Shown: positions 54,671 through 64,000 of the stretch, one piece after another
How positions within the stretch are numbered: the stretch's first letter is position 1
How the letters are laid out: every line of letters begins with the position of its first letter
Source: Kosmotogales bacterium
GTDB lineage: Bacteria; Thermotogota; Thermotogae; Petrotogales; Kosmotogaceae
NCBI GenBank assembly: GCA_030156385.1
Contig: JASGMR010000001.1
Location: forward strand, 1-64,000
Direction: 5' to 3'
Length of the DNA stretch: 64,000 nucleotides
The notes under the pieces: generated by a model
Database searches by the model: none
What the model was told of the DNA's origin: nothing
What the model saw: only the letters and a program-made list of their open reading frames with translations
Translations under genes and position numbers: made by a program

Positions 54671-55836
54671 TTTATTATTTCTTTCAGGAAACTTTCACCT
54701 GTTTGTTTTCCTTTAACTCCAAAAAAATCGAGTACCGTTTCGCCCAGATCGGAAAATGATTCCCTGATTCCCAGATCAACAGCCTCCTTCACTCTGTTAC
54801 CGTATATCAACAATGGAACCATTTCTCTTGAATGATCCGTTGAAGGTGTTGTGGGATCACATCCATGATCTGCTGTCAAGATCAATACATCATCATGTTC
54901 CATCGCGTTATATATTTCAGGTAATCTTTCATCGAATTCCTCGAGTGCTTTTGCATATCCTACGGGATCATTACGATGTCCGTATTTTGCATCATAATCA
55001 ACCAGATTTGTGAAGATAAATCCATTTTCTTTTTTCTTTATATAATCGATCGTTTTGTCCACGCCATCCATATTATCTTTTGTTTTCTTATATTCGCTCA
55101 CTCCATGGCCATCATACAGATCGTTGATTTTCCCCACAGCATATACATTTATTCCGGCTTCTACAAGGAATTCCATATCGATCTTTTCATCCGGGGGCAA
55201 AGAATAATCATGCCTGTTTGATGTTCTTGTATAATTTGGATATTCTCCAACATATGGCCGGGCGATTACCCTTGCAACTTTATACCCGCTTTTATCCAGA
55301 AGTTCTCTGGCTATTTCACAGTATTTATATAGTTCGTCTACAGAGATGATTTCTTCAGGAGCGGCAATTTGAAAAACGCTGTCGGCGGAAGTATAGACTA
55401 TCAATTCGCCGGTTTTATGTTGTCTCTTTCCAAATTCTTTAATTATTTCTGTTCCGGATGCAGGAACATTTCCTATGACTTTTCTGCCGGTTAACGATTC
55501 AAATTCCGCAATGATCTCTCTCGGAAACCCGTCCGGGAAAAAATCGAATGGTTTCTTCAGAATGATTCCCATAAATTCCCAATGACCAGTGGTGCTGTCT
55601 TTACCATCGCTTTTCTCTTTCATCTTTCCGTAGGCACCTAAAGAATATTCAACGGGTGCCACACCATTTATTTGAGTCAGATTGCCCAACCCCAATTTTT
55701 CCATATTTGGCAATGAAATACCGGATACCGCTTTTGATAAATTTCCTAAAGTGTTCGATCCCTCATCACCGTATTTCCAGGAATCTTCCATTTCGCCTAC
55801 ACCGACACTGTCCAAAACTATTGTTATAAATCTCAT
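54661..55836 (-). CDS. deoB: Phosphopentomutase
   Basis: DeoB interconverts ribose 1- and 5-phosphate in nucleoside salvage. This 391-residue alkaline-phosphatase-superfamily enzyme has the metal-binding LDSVGVGEM, DEGSNTLGN, the nucleophile motif KDSTTGHWEFMG near residue 85, ASGTEIIKEFG, NRHDYSLPP and the metal site LTADHGCDPTTPSTDHSRE. The reading frame ends GGG TCG TAG, which is the 5' acceptor strand of the downstream tRNA-Ala. The two genes overlap by ten bases, so tRNA maturation would remove the stop codon from the deoB message. Confidence 0.95.
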   Translation of the reverse strand: MRFITIVLDSVGVGEMEDSWKYGDEGSNTLGNLSKAVSGISLPNMEKLGLGNLTQINGVAPVEYSLGAYGKMKEKSDGKDSTTGHWEFMGIILKKPFDFFPDGFPREIIAEFESLTGRKVIGNVPASGTEIIKEFGKRQHKTGELIVYTSADSVFQIAAPEEIISVDELYKYCEIARELLDKSGYKVARVIARPYVGEYPNYTRTSNRHDYSLPPDEKIDMEFLVEAGINVYAVGKINDLYDGHGVSEYKKTKDNMDGVDKTIDYIKKKENGFIFTNLVDYDAKYGHRNDPVGYAKALEEFDERLPEIYNAMEHDDVLILTADHGCDPTTPSTDHSREMVPLLIYGNRVKEAVDLGIRESFSDLGETVLDFFGVKGKQTGESFLKEIIKGS

Positions 55837-55857
55837 TCAGACCACTATCCTCATAAA

Positions 55858-56436
55858 TTATCCACCGATTTTTGCTTGAAATGTTATTTTATCAACATAA
55901 ACGCTTATGTTCCCGGAAGGTACCGCGGAGCCGGAGTAATTGTTGTCTAACACTATATACAAGGTGATTGTGGTGTTATTTGAATTGATAAAATTCAACA
56001 AATCCATCAAAACAGGAGAATCACTTGCCCATAAACCATAAGTATTATTTCCATTGAGTAGAGTGACATTTTTAACAACATTATAAGTTTGAGATTCATA
56101 GCCATTTTCACTCAGGTATAAAGTGGCCTCTATACTCTGAACATCTTTTAAATCAACATCCGTCACTTCTATTGAAAGATGAAAATCATTGAGTCTTACA
56201 TCAGTTAAAATATTTCCTGAGTATTCACTCGCCACTTCCACCATCTCTGTGTGTGGGTTGTTAATAGTGTATTCTCCCAGTTCATCTTCGAAAGAATCGA
56301 AGAAAAATTCAGAAGAAAACAATAAAACTTCTTTTCCGTAATCACTTAAATCTATGGTTATTTTTGGTGTGTAAATTCCACACGAAGTGAACAATAAAAC
56401 TGTCAGTAATATAAATAAAATTGCAAACTTCTTCAC
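55858..56436 (-). CDS. Predicted lipoprotein of unknown function
   Basis: The 192-residue protein starts with GTG after GAGGGGG and has a type II signal peptide, KFAILFILLTVLLFTSC, whose Cys would be lipidated. The mature part is rich in Asn, Thr, Ser and acidic residues, has no further Cys, and is predominantly beta-like (for example HLSIEVTDVDLKDVQSIEAT). No known family was recognised. It lies between deoB and the transglutaminase-like gene, on the same strand as both. Confidence 0.75.
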   Translation of the reverse strand: MKKFAILFILLTVLLFTSCGIYTPKITIDLSDYGKEVLLFSSEFFFDSFEDELGEYTINNPHTEMVEVASEYSGNILTDVRLNDFHLSIEVTDVDLKDVQSIEATLYLSENGYESQTYNVVKNVTLLNGNNTYGLWASDSPVLMDLLNFINSNNTTITLYIVLDNNYSGSAVPSGNISVYVDKITFQAKIGG

Positions 56437-56492
56437 AAAAATTCCCCCTCAGTGATTAATTATACCAAAAAAAATGATATATGTACGTGTCT

Positions 56493-57830
56493 TTATAAGA
56501 TTTCTGCTATATTTATAACTTTATGAGATGTTTTAAAATTTTCCGAGAAAACACTTTCTTTATCAGTTTCCACTTCACCACTTTGATTGTCGTATGGGTC
56601 ATTTCTGAAAAACAGTTTTTTGGGAAACAGAGGATACTGAAATCTGTTATTAGCGGGCATCCTCAATGGATCAATATTACCAAAATAAAAGTCATGTAAT
56701 TTTTTTATGCTTTTTCTTGAACCGCCGAATGACAGATCAGCAAACAACCACCCGTAAGGTTCGATATAGAATTGTGCCCAATCGTGATTAAATCCCTTAT
56801 CTCTGGTAATATATAAACCTGATTGCCATTTAGCGGGGATACCGTTGTACCTGCAGAGAGTGATGAACAATAAAACCTGCATTCCGCAGTCTCCCCGTTC
56901 ATTTAAAATAACATATTCCGGTATATGGTCATAAGTGGAATAGGGTCTCATATAAGAATACTTTATATTTTTTGTTATATAGTCATAGATTTTTTTTGCT
57001 TTGACGATTTTACTGTCATTTTCATTCAATATATTTTTACTGACATCTCTGATCAGTTCGGAGAATAAAATGTGAGGGCCTATTTCCTGAGTGAAATTGT
57101 TATCAAAAATGTATGAAGCCTTTTGAAAATCGATTTCATTGAGTTTTTGTTCAATCACATATTCATATTCTACAAAGAATTTTTTTTCTTTTTCATTTTC
57201 TTCGAAGTATATCAACCCAAGATTATTACCGGTGTTTGAAATGTATTTCATATTTTCCGAATAATTTAATAAATTTAATTCCTTCACTTGAAATTTTACC
57301 GACGGTATAGGTAACCAGACCCTGATTTTTGAAAAAGAATCGTTCGTTATTTCAATGTCGGAGATCTCAGATTTTATTCTTATCTTTATTTTTATTTTTT
57401 TCTTTTGTATGAGTTTATCGATGTAGTAATTTAAAAATTCATTTTTGTTATCGGTTTCGGGTTTTAAATCTCTTTTTTTTAATTCCGGTAATGTCCTGAT
57501 TATACTATCTACAGCATTATCCAGATATTTCTCTTCGCCATCAACGTACAGATAATCTATCGAACCGTTAATTTTATATTTTTCTAATTCTTCTTCAGAG
57601 AAATCTGTAAATCTTTCTTTTAATAAATTCATTATCTGATTTTTATTATATTTATATCTGTTTCGTATTTTTTTTATATTAATTTTTAAATATTCCAGTC
57701 TGTTCTTTAATGAATTTGGAATTTTCTCTCTTTGCAAATAAAATTTGAGCATTTCTTCTACAGCTTTATAATTGCCTCTGGAGAATTCAACTTCTATATT
57801 CTGAGGTAATTTTGTATTTAAAAAATTCAT
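56493..57830 (-). CDS. Transglutaminase-like domain protein
   Basis: The C-terminal half is a transglutaminase/protease-like domain with the catalytic triad visible: Cys in NERGDCGMQVLLFITLCR, His in GFNHDWAQFYIEPYGW and Asp in LFADLSFGG. The N-terminal 200 residues are Lys/Glu-rich and helical and match no motif I know; IRVWLPIPS just before the core is typical of bacterial proteins of this type. No signal peptide is seen. AGGAGG sets the start at ATG 57830 (445 residues); the longer frame runs into the oppF terminator. Bacterial members are mostly presumed cysteine proteases or amidases. Confidence 0.87.
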   Translation of the reverse strand: MNFLNTKLPQNIEVEFSRGNYKAVEEMLKFYLQREKIPNSLKNRLEYLKINIKKIRNRYKYNKNQIMNLLKERFTDFSEEELEKYKINGSIDYLYVDGEEKYLDNAVDSIIRTLPELKKRDLKPETDNKNEFLNYYIDKLIQKKKIKIKIRIKSEISDIEITNDSFSKIRVWLPIPSVKFQVKELNLLNYSENMKYISNTGNNLGLIYFEENEKEKKFFVEYEYVIEQKLNEIDFQKASYIFDNNFTQEIGPHILFSELIRDVSKNILNENDSKIVKAKKIYDYITKNIKYSYMRPYSTYDHIPEYVILNERGDCGMQVLLFITLCRYNGIPAKWQSGLYITRDKGFNHDWAQFYIEPYGWLFADLSFGGSRKSIKKLHDFYFGNIDPLRMPANNRFQYPLFPKKLFFRNDPYDNQSGEVETDKESVFSENFKTSHKVINIAEIL

Positions 57831-57840
57831 GATTCCTCCT

Positions 57841-57875
57841 AAAAAAACAGGCATTGCAATTGTCTGCAATGCCTG
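57841..57875 (-). terminator. Intrinsic terminator of the opp operon
   Basis: On the minus strand CAGGCATTGCA and TGCAATGCCTG (57875-57865 and 57858-57848) pair perfectly over 11 bases around GACAAT and are followed by seven T residues. Confidence 0.93.
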
Positions 57876-57891
57876 TGAATAAAGTATTTTT

Positions 57892-59064
57892 TTATCTTTT
57901 CAATTTTCCGGGAAATAAACATGCAACTTTATGCCCTTCTTCTATTTCTTTGAATTGTGGAACTTCTTTGGAACATACATCTTTTGCTATTGGGCATCTG
58001 GGATGGAAAGGACATCCGCTTGGTGGATTAATAGGACTTGGAACGTCACCTTCTAAAATTATTCTATGACTTTTATTTTCCGGATCAGGATTCGGAATTG
58101 CGGACATCAAAGCTACCGTATATGGATGCAAAGGCTTTTCAAATAATTGGTCTTTTGTCGTATACTCTACTATTTTTCCCAGATACATAACGGCGACTCT
58201 ATCGCTTATATGTTTTACAACTGCCAGATCGTGCGCGATAAAAAGGAAAGTCAGATTGAATTCCTTCTGAAGTGAGTTCAATAAATTTAATATTTGGGCC
58301 TGAATAGAAACGTCCAGGGCAGAAACCGCTTCATCGCATACGATGAGCTCGGGTTTTAAAATTAGAGCTCTGGCAATTCCTATTCTCTGTCTTTGACCAC
58401 CACTGAATTCGTGAGGGAATCTGCTCATATGATCAACAGATAAACCAACTTTTTTAAGAATATCTTCAATCATAGCTTTCAGTTCATCTTTGTTTTCTAC
58501 TAATTCATTTATTTTTGCACCTTCACCGACTATGGTTTTGACTCTATGTCTGGGATTCAAAGAAGAGTAGGGATCCTGGAAAATCATCTGAGCCTTTCTT
58601 CTGAATTCTGATCTTCCTTTAATTCTCATATCCATCATTTTTTCAATAAATTTGTGAGGATTCTCAAAATAATCTTTAGCGGCCTGTTTGTTGAATTCAT
58701 CATTCAGATTTTTTATTACCTGATCTTCTGAGCTATATTTTTGCTTCATTTTTTCAAATTTCTCAGTGTATTGTTTTTTTAAGAATTTTTTTGCTTTTCT
58801 TCTGCTTAAAAAATAATACGAAGTATCTTTTCCATCCAATATTATTTGACCTGCGGTGGGCTCGTATAATCTGAGTATCGACATACCCGCCGTTGTTTTA
58901 CCGCATCCGGATTCTCCAACGAGACCAACGGTTTCACCTTTTTTTACCTCAAAACTCACGTCGTCTACCGCTTTTACCTGGGCAATTGTTTTTCTGAAAA
59001 CTCCGGCTTTTACTGGAAAATATTTAACTAAATTATTAACTTTGAGAAGGGTATTATTTTGCAC
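57892..59064 (-). CDS. oppF: Oligopeptide ABC transporter ATP-binding protein OppF, with insertion
   Basis: OppF is one of two ATPases of a peptide (or in this phylum often oligosaccharide) importer. Walker A is [11 protein letters not shown], the Q-loop [14 protein letters not shown], the signature [15 protein letters not shown] and Walker [13 protein letters not shown]. Between Walker A and the Q-loop it carries an extra charged, helical segment of about 70 residues (from about [14 protein letters not shown]), so the protein has 390 residues instead of about 320. The C-terminal region [14 protein letters not shown]...C matches the Cys motif that can hold an iron-sulfur cluster in Dpp/Opp ATPases. 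It overlaps oppD by 11 bases. Confidence 0.93.
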   Translation of the reverse strand: MQNNTLLKVNNLVKYFPVKAGVFRKTIAQVKAVDDVSFEVKKGETVGLVGESGCGKTTAGMSILRLYEPTAGQIILDGKDTSYYFLSRRKAKKFLKKQYTEKFEKMKQKYSSEDQVIKNLNDEFNKQAAKDYFENPHKFIEKMMDMRIKGRSEFRRKAQMIFQDPYSSLNPRHRVKTIVGEGAKINELVENKDELKAMIEDILKKVGLSVDHMSRFPHEFSGGQRQRIGIARALILKPELIVCDEAVSALDVSIQAQILNLLNSLQKEFNLTFLFIAHDLAVVKHISDRVAVMYLGKIVEYTTKDQLFEKPLHPYTVALMSAIPNPDPENKSHRIILEGDVPSPINPPSGCPFHPRCPIAKDVCSKEVPQFKEIEEGHKVACLFPGKLKR

Positions 59065-60079
59065 TTAACTCACCTTCTCTCTCACTCTTTATCATTTCCT
59101 CCAGTTCATTTATTCTGAAACATGCCACGAAATGATCCTTTTCAAATTCTTCAAGTGGTGGAACATCTGTAAAACATTTATCCTTTGCTAAAGGACATCT
59201 CGTATTAAATCTACAACCCTCGGGAAAACTCAAGGGGTCAGGAACAACACCTTTAATATTATATAAGATTTCCTTTTCATCATCTATTTTCGGGATGGCA
59301 TTCATCAGCCCCCATGTGTAAGGGTGCTTTGGTTTTTTGAACAATGTTACTACATCGGCATATTCTACAATTCTTCCGGCATACATTACGGCAACTCTTT
59401 CGGCGAGCTCTGCAATTACCCCTAAATCATGAGTTATCATAACTATAGACATCCCATATTCTTTTTGAAGAGAAAGCATTAATTCCAATATCTGAGCCTG
59501 AATAGTGACATCCAGGGCTGTGGTTGGTTCGTCGGCAAACAGTATTTTTGGATTACATGACAGAGACATAGCGATCATTGCCCTTTGTCTCATCCCACCA
59601 CTCAATTCATGCGGATATTCATCCACTCTTTTCTCCGGCTCAGGTATCCCTACCTTTCTTAACATATCGATGGCCATAGCTCTTGCCTCTTCTGAAGAGA
59701 CCTTTTGATGAAGTAAAATCGCCTCAATTATTTGATAACCTATAGTAAATACCGGATTCAAAGCTGTCATCGGTTCCTGAAAAATCATTGCCATATCGTT
59801 TCCTCTTATTTTCATCATCTTTTCTTCCGGAATAGCGAGAACATCTTCACCATTAAAGGTGATAGAACCACCAGCAATTTCGCCCTTTTCATCTAAAAGT
59901 CTCATTACAGATAATGATGTTACACTTTTACCACATCCGGATTCTCCAACGATTCCTAATGTTTCGCCGGGATATACTTCAAAACTTACTCCGTCTACAG
60001 CTTTGACTAAACCATCATCCGTATGAAAATAAGTTTTTAAATCTTGTACTTTTAATAATGGTTTTTTATCCACAAACAT
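59054..60079 (-). CDS. oppD: Oligopeptide ABC transporter ATP-binding protein OppD
   Basis: This 341-residue ATPase has Walker [13 protein letters not shown]-loop [15 protein letters not shown], signature [15 protein letters not shown], Walker [12 protein letters not shown] and switch MITHDLGVI. The C-terminal [14 protein letters not shown]...C is the OppD/DppD cysteine cluster. It has the normal length, without the insertion seen in OppF. GGAGG precedes the start, eight bases after oppC. Confidence 0.95.
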   Translation of the reverse strand: MFVDKKPLLKVQDLKTYFHTDDGLVKAVDGVSFEVYPGETLGIVGESGCGKSVTSLSVMRLLDEKGEIAGGSITFNGEDVLAIPEEKMMKIRGNDMAMIFQEPMTALNPVFTIGYQIIEAILLHQKVSSEEARAMAIDMLRKVGIPEPEKRVDEYPHELSGGMRQRAMIAMSLSCNPKILFADEPTTALDVTIQAQILELMLSLQKEYGMSIVMITHDLGVIAELAERVAVMYAGRIVEYADVVTLFKKPKHPYTWGLMNAIPKIDDEKEILYNIKGVVPDPLSFPEGCRFNTRCPLAKDKCFTDVPPLEEFEKDHFVACFRINELEEMIKSEREGELSAK

Positions 60080-60086
60080 CCCTCCA

Positions 60087-60962
60087 TTAATTCCTTAATC
60101 TTGGATCGAATATGTCTCTCAGAGCATCTCCGACTAAATTCCACGCTAAAACAAACAATACCATAGCCGTACCAGGAAAAACTATTGCAAACCAGGACTG
60201 GTCTAGCATAGTCATCCAATTTCTTGAATAACTCAATATTGTTCCCCAGTCCGCATATCCTGGTTCCGCTCCGATTCCAAGAAAACTCAGACCGGCTGCA
60301 GTAATAACGTAAGAACCAATTCTCATTGACATCTGGACCACAACTGGAAATATGGTGTTGGGAATAATATGTTTAACAATGATAATAAAATTTTTCTGTC
60401 CTAAAGCTTTTGCAGCTAAAACGTATTGTTCTTCTCTTGCCTGTAATATGTTTCCCCTTATCAACCTGGCCGTACTCATCCAGCCGAAGACGATAAGGGC
60501 CATCATTACTTTATCGAGCCCCTTCCCCAGGATCGTTGTCAGTATAATAGCCGCGACCAAAAAGGGGATGGACATGAATATGTCGACTATTCTCATCAGT
60601 ACCTCATCCACCCATCCGCCGAAATATGCCGAGACAGATCCAATCAATATTCCTATTACTGCGGCACAGGAAGCTATTATTAGCCCCAGTTGAAAAGCTG
60701 TTCTTGTTCCCCAGATTACACCGTAAAAAATGTCCCTGCCACCTATAACACCGAATGGATGTTCGGCTGTTGGAGCAATAGGTTTAGAGGACCACGATAC
60801 TCTCGGGATCTGATATGGGTTGTCACCATTTTCTCCGGCTATAAATGGAGCAAAAATTGCAATAACTATAAAAAATGACAGTAGAGCAATTCCTAAAATG
60901 GCGGTACCATTTCGCAGAAATTTTTTTGATAATTTTCTAAAATCGCTTATTTTTTGAGCCAT
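60087..60962 (-). CDS. oppC: Oligopeptide ABC transporter permease OppC
   Basis: The 291-residue protein has about six membrane helices with the OppC layout: a short cytoplasmic N-terminus, helix 1 (GIALLSFFIVIAIFAPFIAG), a periplasmic domain with HPFGVIGGRDIFYGVIWGTR, and the EAA loop ARLIRGNILQAREEQYVLAAKAL...VKHIIPN that docks on the ATPases. SFLGIGAEPGYADWGTILS near the C-terminus is a family signature. It lies ten bases after oppB. Confidence 0.95.
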   Translation of the reverse strand: MAQKISDFRKLSKKFLRNGTAILGIALLSFFIVIAIFAPFIAGENGDNPYQIPRVSWSSKPIAPTAEHPFGVIGGRDIFYGVIWGTRTAFQLGLIIASCAAVIGILIGSVSAYFGGWVDEVLMRIVDIFMSIPFLVAAIILTTILGKGLDKVMMALIVFGWMSTARLIRGNILQAREEQYVLAAKALGQKNFIIIVKHIIPNTIFPVVVQMSMRIGSYVITAAGLSFLGIGAEPGYADWGTILSYSRNWMTMLDQSWFAIVFPGTAMVLFVLAWNLVGDALRDIFDPRLRN

Positions 60963-60972
60963 ATCATTCTCC

Positions 60973-62007
60973 TTAATTTAACCTTATTCTGGGATCAACC
61001 AGCGCATAGGAAACATCTATAATTAGATTACCTATGATTAAAATGAAGGAGTAAAATAGTGCCCCACCGATAATTGACCAGTAATCTAATAATGATGCAG
61101 CATCAGCTAAAAATCTTCCCATTCCCGTTCTCGAAAATATTGTTTCAACAAAAACAGTACCGCCCAACAAACCTATAACAGATGCTCCTGCTACAGTTAA
61201 AACGGGAATCATGGCGTTCTTTTTTGCATGTTTTTTTATAACTATTCTTTCAGGAACACCTTTAGCTCTTGCAGTTCTGATGTAATCCTTTCTCAAAACT
61301 TCCAACATACTTGACCTGGTTATTCTCAACAGATATGCCCACCACAAATAAGCAAGAGTCAATATTGGGAGAGCCATGTGTCTTAAAGCATCAACAAAAA
61401 TATCCAGTCTTCCATTTATCAATGCGTCGAATGTTATCATATGAGTTACCGTATGCCAGCTACTCTCACGCATTGCCAGATCGAATTGTGTACTTACCAT
61501 ACCAGGTGGAAACCAGCCAAGTTTTGAGTAAAAGATCCATAAAAGTAATAAACCGAAAACAAAGTCCGGTAACGACCAACCTATAAGAGCAAATACTCTG
61601 ATAAATTGATCGGCGAATTGATTATGTTTTACTGCAGAAATCACTCCCAGCCAGATCGCAACTATTATTATGGGTATAAAAGCGTAGATGGCCAATTCTA
61701 ATGTGTATGGAAATCTCTGCAATATGGATTGAAGCACTCCGTCTTTTCCCACCATAGAATAGCCCCAATCGCCTTTTACGACATTTCCCAGCCATTTAAA
61801 ATACTGAACTGGCATCGGATCGTCGAGACCATATTTTCTGATTAATCTTTCTTCCGCATCAGGGGTTTTTAATGCTTCCGGACTTTTAATATAAGATGCC
61901 AAAAGTCTGTCCGGCCCTAAAGACCAAACCATTGAAAAAATTATCAAAGTTACCCCTATGATTATTATGGGTAGTAACAGTAGCCTTCTTATTATGTAGG
62001 CTGTCAT
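60973..62007 (-). CDS. oppB: Oligopeptide ABC transporter permease OppB
   Basis: This 344-residue permease has the OppB pattern: IIRRLLLLPIIIIGVTLIIF as helix 1, RKYGLDDPMPVQYFKWL, GDWGYSMVGKDGVL, and the EAA loop RSSMLEVLRKDYIRTARAKG followed by KKNAMIPVLTV. It is the first gene of oppBCDF. AAGGAG precedes the start. A TATAAT box can be seen on the minus strand at 62047-62042. No substrate-binding protein is encoded next to it, so the specificity of the importer cannot be inferred. Confidence 0.95.
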   Translation of the reverse strand: MTAYIIRRLLLLPIIIIGVTLIIFSMVWSLGPDRLLASYIKSPEALKTPDAEERLIRKYGLDDPMPVQYFKWLGNVVKGDWGYSMVGKDGVLQSILQRFPYTLELAIYAFIPIIIVAIWLGVISAVKHNQFADQFIRVFALIGWSLPDFVFGLLLLWIFYSKLGWFPPGMVSTQFDLAMRESSWHTVTHMITFDALINGRLDIFVDALRHMALPILTLAYLWWAYLLRITRSSMLEVLRKDYIRTARAKGVPERIVIKKHAKKNAMIPVLTVAGASVIGLLGGTVFVETIFSRTGMGRFLADAASLLDYWSIIGGALFYSFILIIGNLIIDVSYALVDPRIRLN

Positions 62008-62144
62008 TTACTGAATCACTCCTTAGAAAAATATTGTATATATTATATCTATAATTTCACTTTTTTTTGTTAATTTGTAGTGATAAACATCATATTTTTT
62101 AAATTGTTATAAAAAAAACATTTTTTTTATAATAATTTAAGAAA

Positions 62145-62564
62145 TCAATCAAAAACCAGGGGTCTGAAACCATTTCTCTGTTTTCTATGTAAATTGAAAT
62201 TGATTTTTTTTATAAACAATTCCACCGTATTACATACATACGCTTCAAAGAGATGTCCTCCTATTATTTTTTTATCTTCTCCTGCCAGGGAAACATGAAT
62301 ATGGGGAAAGACTTCCTCATCCTTTAATGAAATATTGCCCGATAAAGATATCAATTCATGAGGTGTTTTAAAAGAATCCAACATATATTTTTCTTTTGTT
62401 AAACTGAACCAACCAATTTTAAAATTTTTAAACATCCCAACACCACTTAAAAAAACACCCGAAAATAATTTTTCGCTTTCAAGGAAGATTCCCAATTCTT
62501 TCAAAAAATTTTCATTATTATCGAACCGCAAAAAAATTAAGTCACCGTCTTTTTTGCTTTCCAT
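62145..62564 (-). CDS. PPC (DUF296) domain protein
   Basis: The 139-residue protein consists of one PPC/DUF296 domain. VFLSGVGMFKNFKIGWF and, near the C-terminal end, HIHVSLAGEDKKIIGGHLFEA match the family; the three His in HIH...GGH are a probable metal site. In plants such domains occur with AT-hooks; free-standing bacterial proteins form trimers of unknown function. It is separated from prfA by one base, so it is part of the pilT-prfA operon. Confidence 0.88.
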   Translation of the reverse strand: MESKKDGDLIFLRFDNNENFLKELGIFLESEKLFSGVFLSGVGMFKNFKIGWFSLTKEKYMLDSFKTPHELISLSGNISLKDEEVFPHIHVSLAGEDKKIIGGHLFEAYVCNTVELFIKKINFNLHRKQRNGFRPLVFD

Positions 62565-62565
62565 T

Positions 62566-63654
62566 TTATTCTCCTTTAATTAACTCTTTGTGGAGTTTCT
62601 CAAGTTTGCTGTTTATATCGGCTTCAGCGAGCTTCATTACAATTTCATCCAGATCGCCGTCAAGGATTTCATTCAATCTGTAGGAAGTGAATTTTATTCT
62701 GTGGTCGGTTACTCTGCTTTGCGGATAATTATAAGTGCGGATTTTTTCACTTCTATCACCACTTCCAACTTGAATTCTTCTGTTTTCAGTAATTTCATTT
62801 GTCTGTTTGTCGTTATACAAATCGTAGAGTTTTGCTCTTAAAATTTCCATGGCTTTTGCTTTATTTTGATGCTGAGATCTCTCTTTTTGAACGGCAACGG
62901 TGGTTCCGGTGGGTAAATGAACAATTCTGACAGCGGAATCTGTTTTATTAACATGCTGTCCCCCGGCACCACCGGATCTGTATGTATCTATTCTCAAATC
63001 TTTTGGATCTATTTCAAAATCAACATCCGAAATTTCGGGCATGATTGCGACTGTTGCCGCAGAAGTATGAATTCGTCCACCGGATTCTGTAACCGGAACC
63101 CTTTGAACTCTATGACCTCCACTTTCAAATTTCATTTTGCTATAAACGCCTTTTCCCTTAATTTCAAATATCACTTCTTTAAATCCACCTATTTCAGTGC
63201 CGTTTTCTTCTATTAAATCTATTTTCCAGTTATTTCTCTCGGCGAACCTCGTATACATTCTGAATAAACTTGCGGCGAACAATGCTGCTTCTTCACCACC
63301 GGTGCCCGCTCTTATTTCAATAATAATGTTTTTATCATCATTAATATCTGGAACCAGTAAAATCTTCAGTTCTATCTCTTTTTTTTCAATATTCTTCTCA
63401 ACATCGGAAATGTAGAATTCTATTTCCTCTATTTCATCCTGTTCTGCATTCGTTTTCATTGTTTTCCATTCTGCCAGATCATTTTTTAATTTTTTTATTT
63501 CATTATATTTTTCAATAATTTCTGATAATTCAGAATGTTTTTTGCTCAAACTACTCAGCTTATTGGAATCTGATAATATTTCCTGTTTAGTCAATTCTTT
63601 TTCTATCCTTTTATGCTCTTCTTCAAAGGAATTCATTATCTTTTTTAAATCCAT
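62566..63654 (-). CDS. prfA: Peptide chain release factor 1
   Basis: RF1 ends translation at UAA and UAG. The codon-recognition tripeptide is PVT in [17 protein letters not shown], which marks RF1 rather than RF2 (SPF). The peptidyl-tRNA hydrolysis motif is [35 protein letters not shown] precedes them. The length of 362 residues is normal. The start codon overlaps the pilT stop by one base. Confidence 0.97.
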   Translation of the reverse strand: MDLKKIMNSFEEEHKRIEKELTKQEILSDSNKLSSLSKKHSELSEIIEKYNEIKKLKNDLAEWKTMKTNAEQDEIEEIEFYISDVEKNIEKKEIELKILLVPDINDDKNIIIEIRAGTGGEEAALFAASLFRMYTRFAERNNWKIDLIEENGTEIGGFKEVIFEIKGKGVYSKMKFESGGHRVQRVPVTESGGRIHTSAATVAIMPEISDVDFEIDPKDLRIDTYRSGGAGGQHVNKTDSAVRIVHLPTGTTVAVQKERSQHQNKAKAMEILRAKLYDLYNDKQTNEITENRRIQVGSGDRSEKIRTYNYPQSRVTDHRIKFTSYRLNEILDGDLDEIVMKLAEADINSKLEKLHKELIKGE

Positions 63655-64000
63655 TATCTCATCCTCCGTGAAATTGATGCAGGATCCCTTGCAAAATTCT
63701 TTAGTTGGTCTTCATTGATTATACCATCTTTATATTCTTTTATTAGCGCATCATCGAAAGCTACCATCCCAAATCTTCCTCCTGTTTGCATCATAGATTC
63801 AATTTGGTGGAATTTCTTGTCTCTTATAAGATTTTTAATTCCTGAAGTAGCTATTAATACTTCGATAACCGCTTTTCTTCCCGGTTTGTCCATTCTTTTC
63901 AATAATCTTTGATAAATGATTGCCACGAGAGTATTAGACAGTTGCATAGCAATTTGATTCTGTTGATGTGGCGGAAAGCTTCCGATGATTCTTTCCGGAG
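63654..64000 (-). CDS. pilT: PilT-like twitching ATPase, C-terminal part (cut by the window edge)
   Basis: The frame continues to the right edge without a start; the ATG at 63947 is internal. The segment [20 protein letters not shown] is the conserved PilT motif upstream of [14 protein letters not shown], and the C-terminal [31 protein letters not shown] and [18 protein letters not shown] are diagnostic. PilT powers type IV pilus retraction; in organisms with incomplete pili the gene may serve another secretion-type system. Only 115 codons are visible, so the Walker motifs are outside the window. Confidence 0.92.
   Translation of the reverse strand, partial: PERIIGSFPPHQQNQIAMQLSNTLVAIIYQRLLKRMDKPGRKAVIEVLIATSGIKNLIRDKKFHQIESMMQTGGRFGMVAFDDALIKEYKDGIINEDQLKNFARDPASISRRMR

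Overview
The window looks like chromosome from a low-GC member of the Thermotogota (Thermotogae). The best taxonomic signs are a single-frame phosphoglycerate kinase-triosephosphate isomerase fusion directly downstream of gap, an asymmetric heterodimeric ABC exporter of the TM287/TM288 type, and generally AT-rich, densely packed operons with frequent 1-11 bp overlaps and GTG/TTG starts. No genus is claimed.

Layout. 1-6.36 kb is an accessory region: two unrelated prokaryotic P-loop ATPases (DUF234 and DUF4143 types) and a 14-helix MFS exporter, separated by three unusually long intergenic stretches built from recurring degenerate words found on both strands. 6.36-10.04 kb has an FAD oxidoreductase and the 5-oxoprolinase operon pxpABC. 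10.1-22.1 kb is a long housekeeping run on the plus strand: dnaX-ybaB, gap, pgk-tpi, a coiled-coil/ZapA pair, murI, rapZ-yvcK-whiA, nrdR, greA, lysS, yqeY-like. 22.3-28.4 kb has a DUF1015 protein, ispD, an MFS carrier, an FAH-family hydrolase, a secreted alpha/beta hydrolase, an S1 protein, a flavodoxin-like protein and a PC4-like protein. 28.4-38 kb holds the ABC exporter pair, a patatin phospholipase, a PEPCK/HPr-kinase-like P-loop protein and a membrane-anchored Fn3/propeller protein.

37.97-40.47 kb is the most interesting part. On the minus strand a near-consensus promoter is followed by a Shine-Dalgarno site, a 29-codon ORF with nine consecutive Asn codons, a strong intrinsic terminator, and then an AsnRS-like asparagine synthetase gene and glnA. 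A long alternative hairpin joins the end of the leader ORF to the 5' arm of the terminator. This is the full layout of a ribosome-mediated transcription attenuator that senses charged tRNA-Asn and controls amide nitrogen assimilation.

40.6-64 kb: three translationally coupled amidohydrolase paralogs, an orphan solute-binding protein, rsmA, tRNA-Ser(GGA), glmM-uvrA, an amino-acid antiporter with a tyrosine-decarboxylase-like enzyme, tRNA-Ala(CGC) overlapping the end of deoB, a lipoprotein, a transglutaminase-like protein, oppBCDF, a PPC-domain protein, prfA, and the 3' part of a pilT-like gene cut by the right edge.

A second point of regulatory interest is a run of ten A residues at the PGK/TPI junction, where either frame slip meets a stop codon at once or within four codons, so the gene could yield both free PGK and the fusion. 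Functions are assigned from recognisable motifs only; no database search was run.
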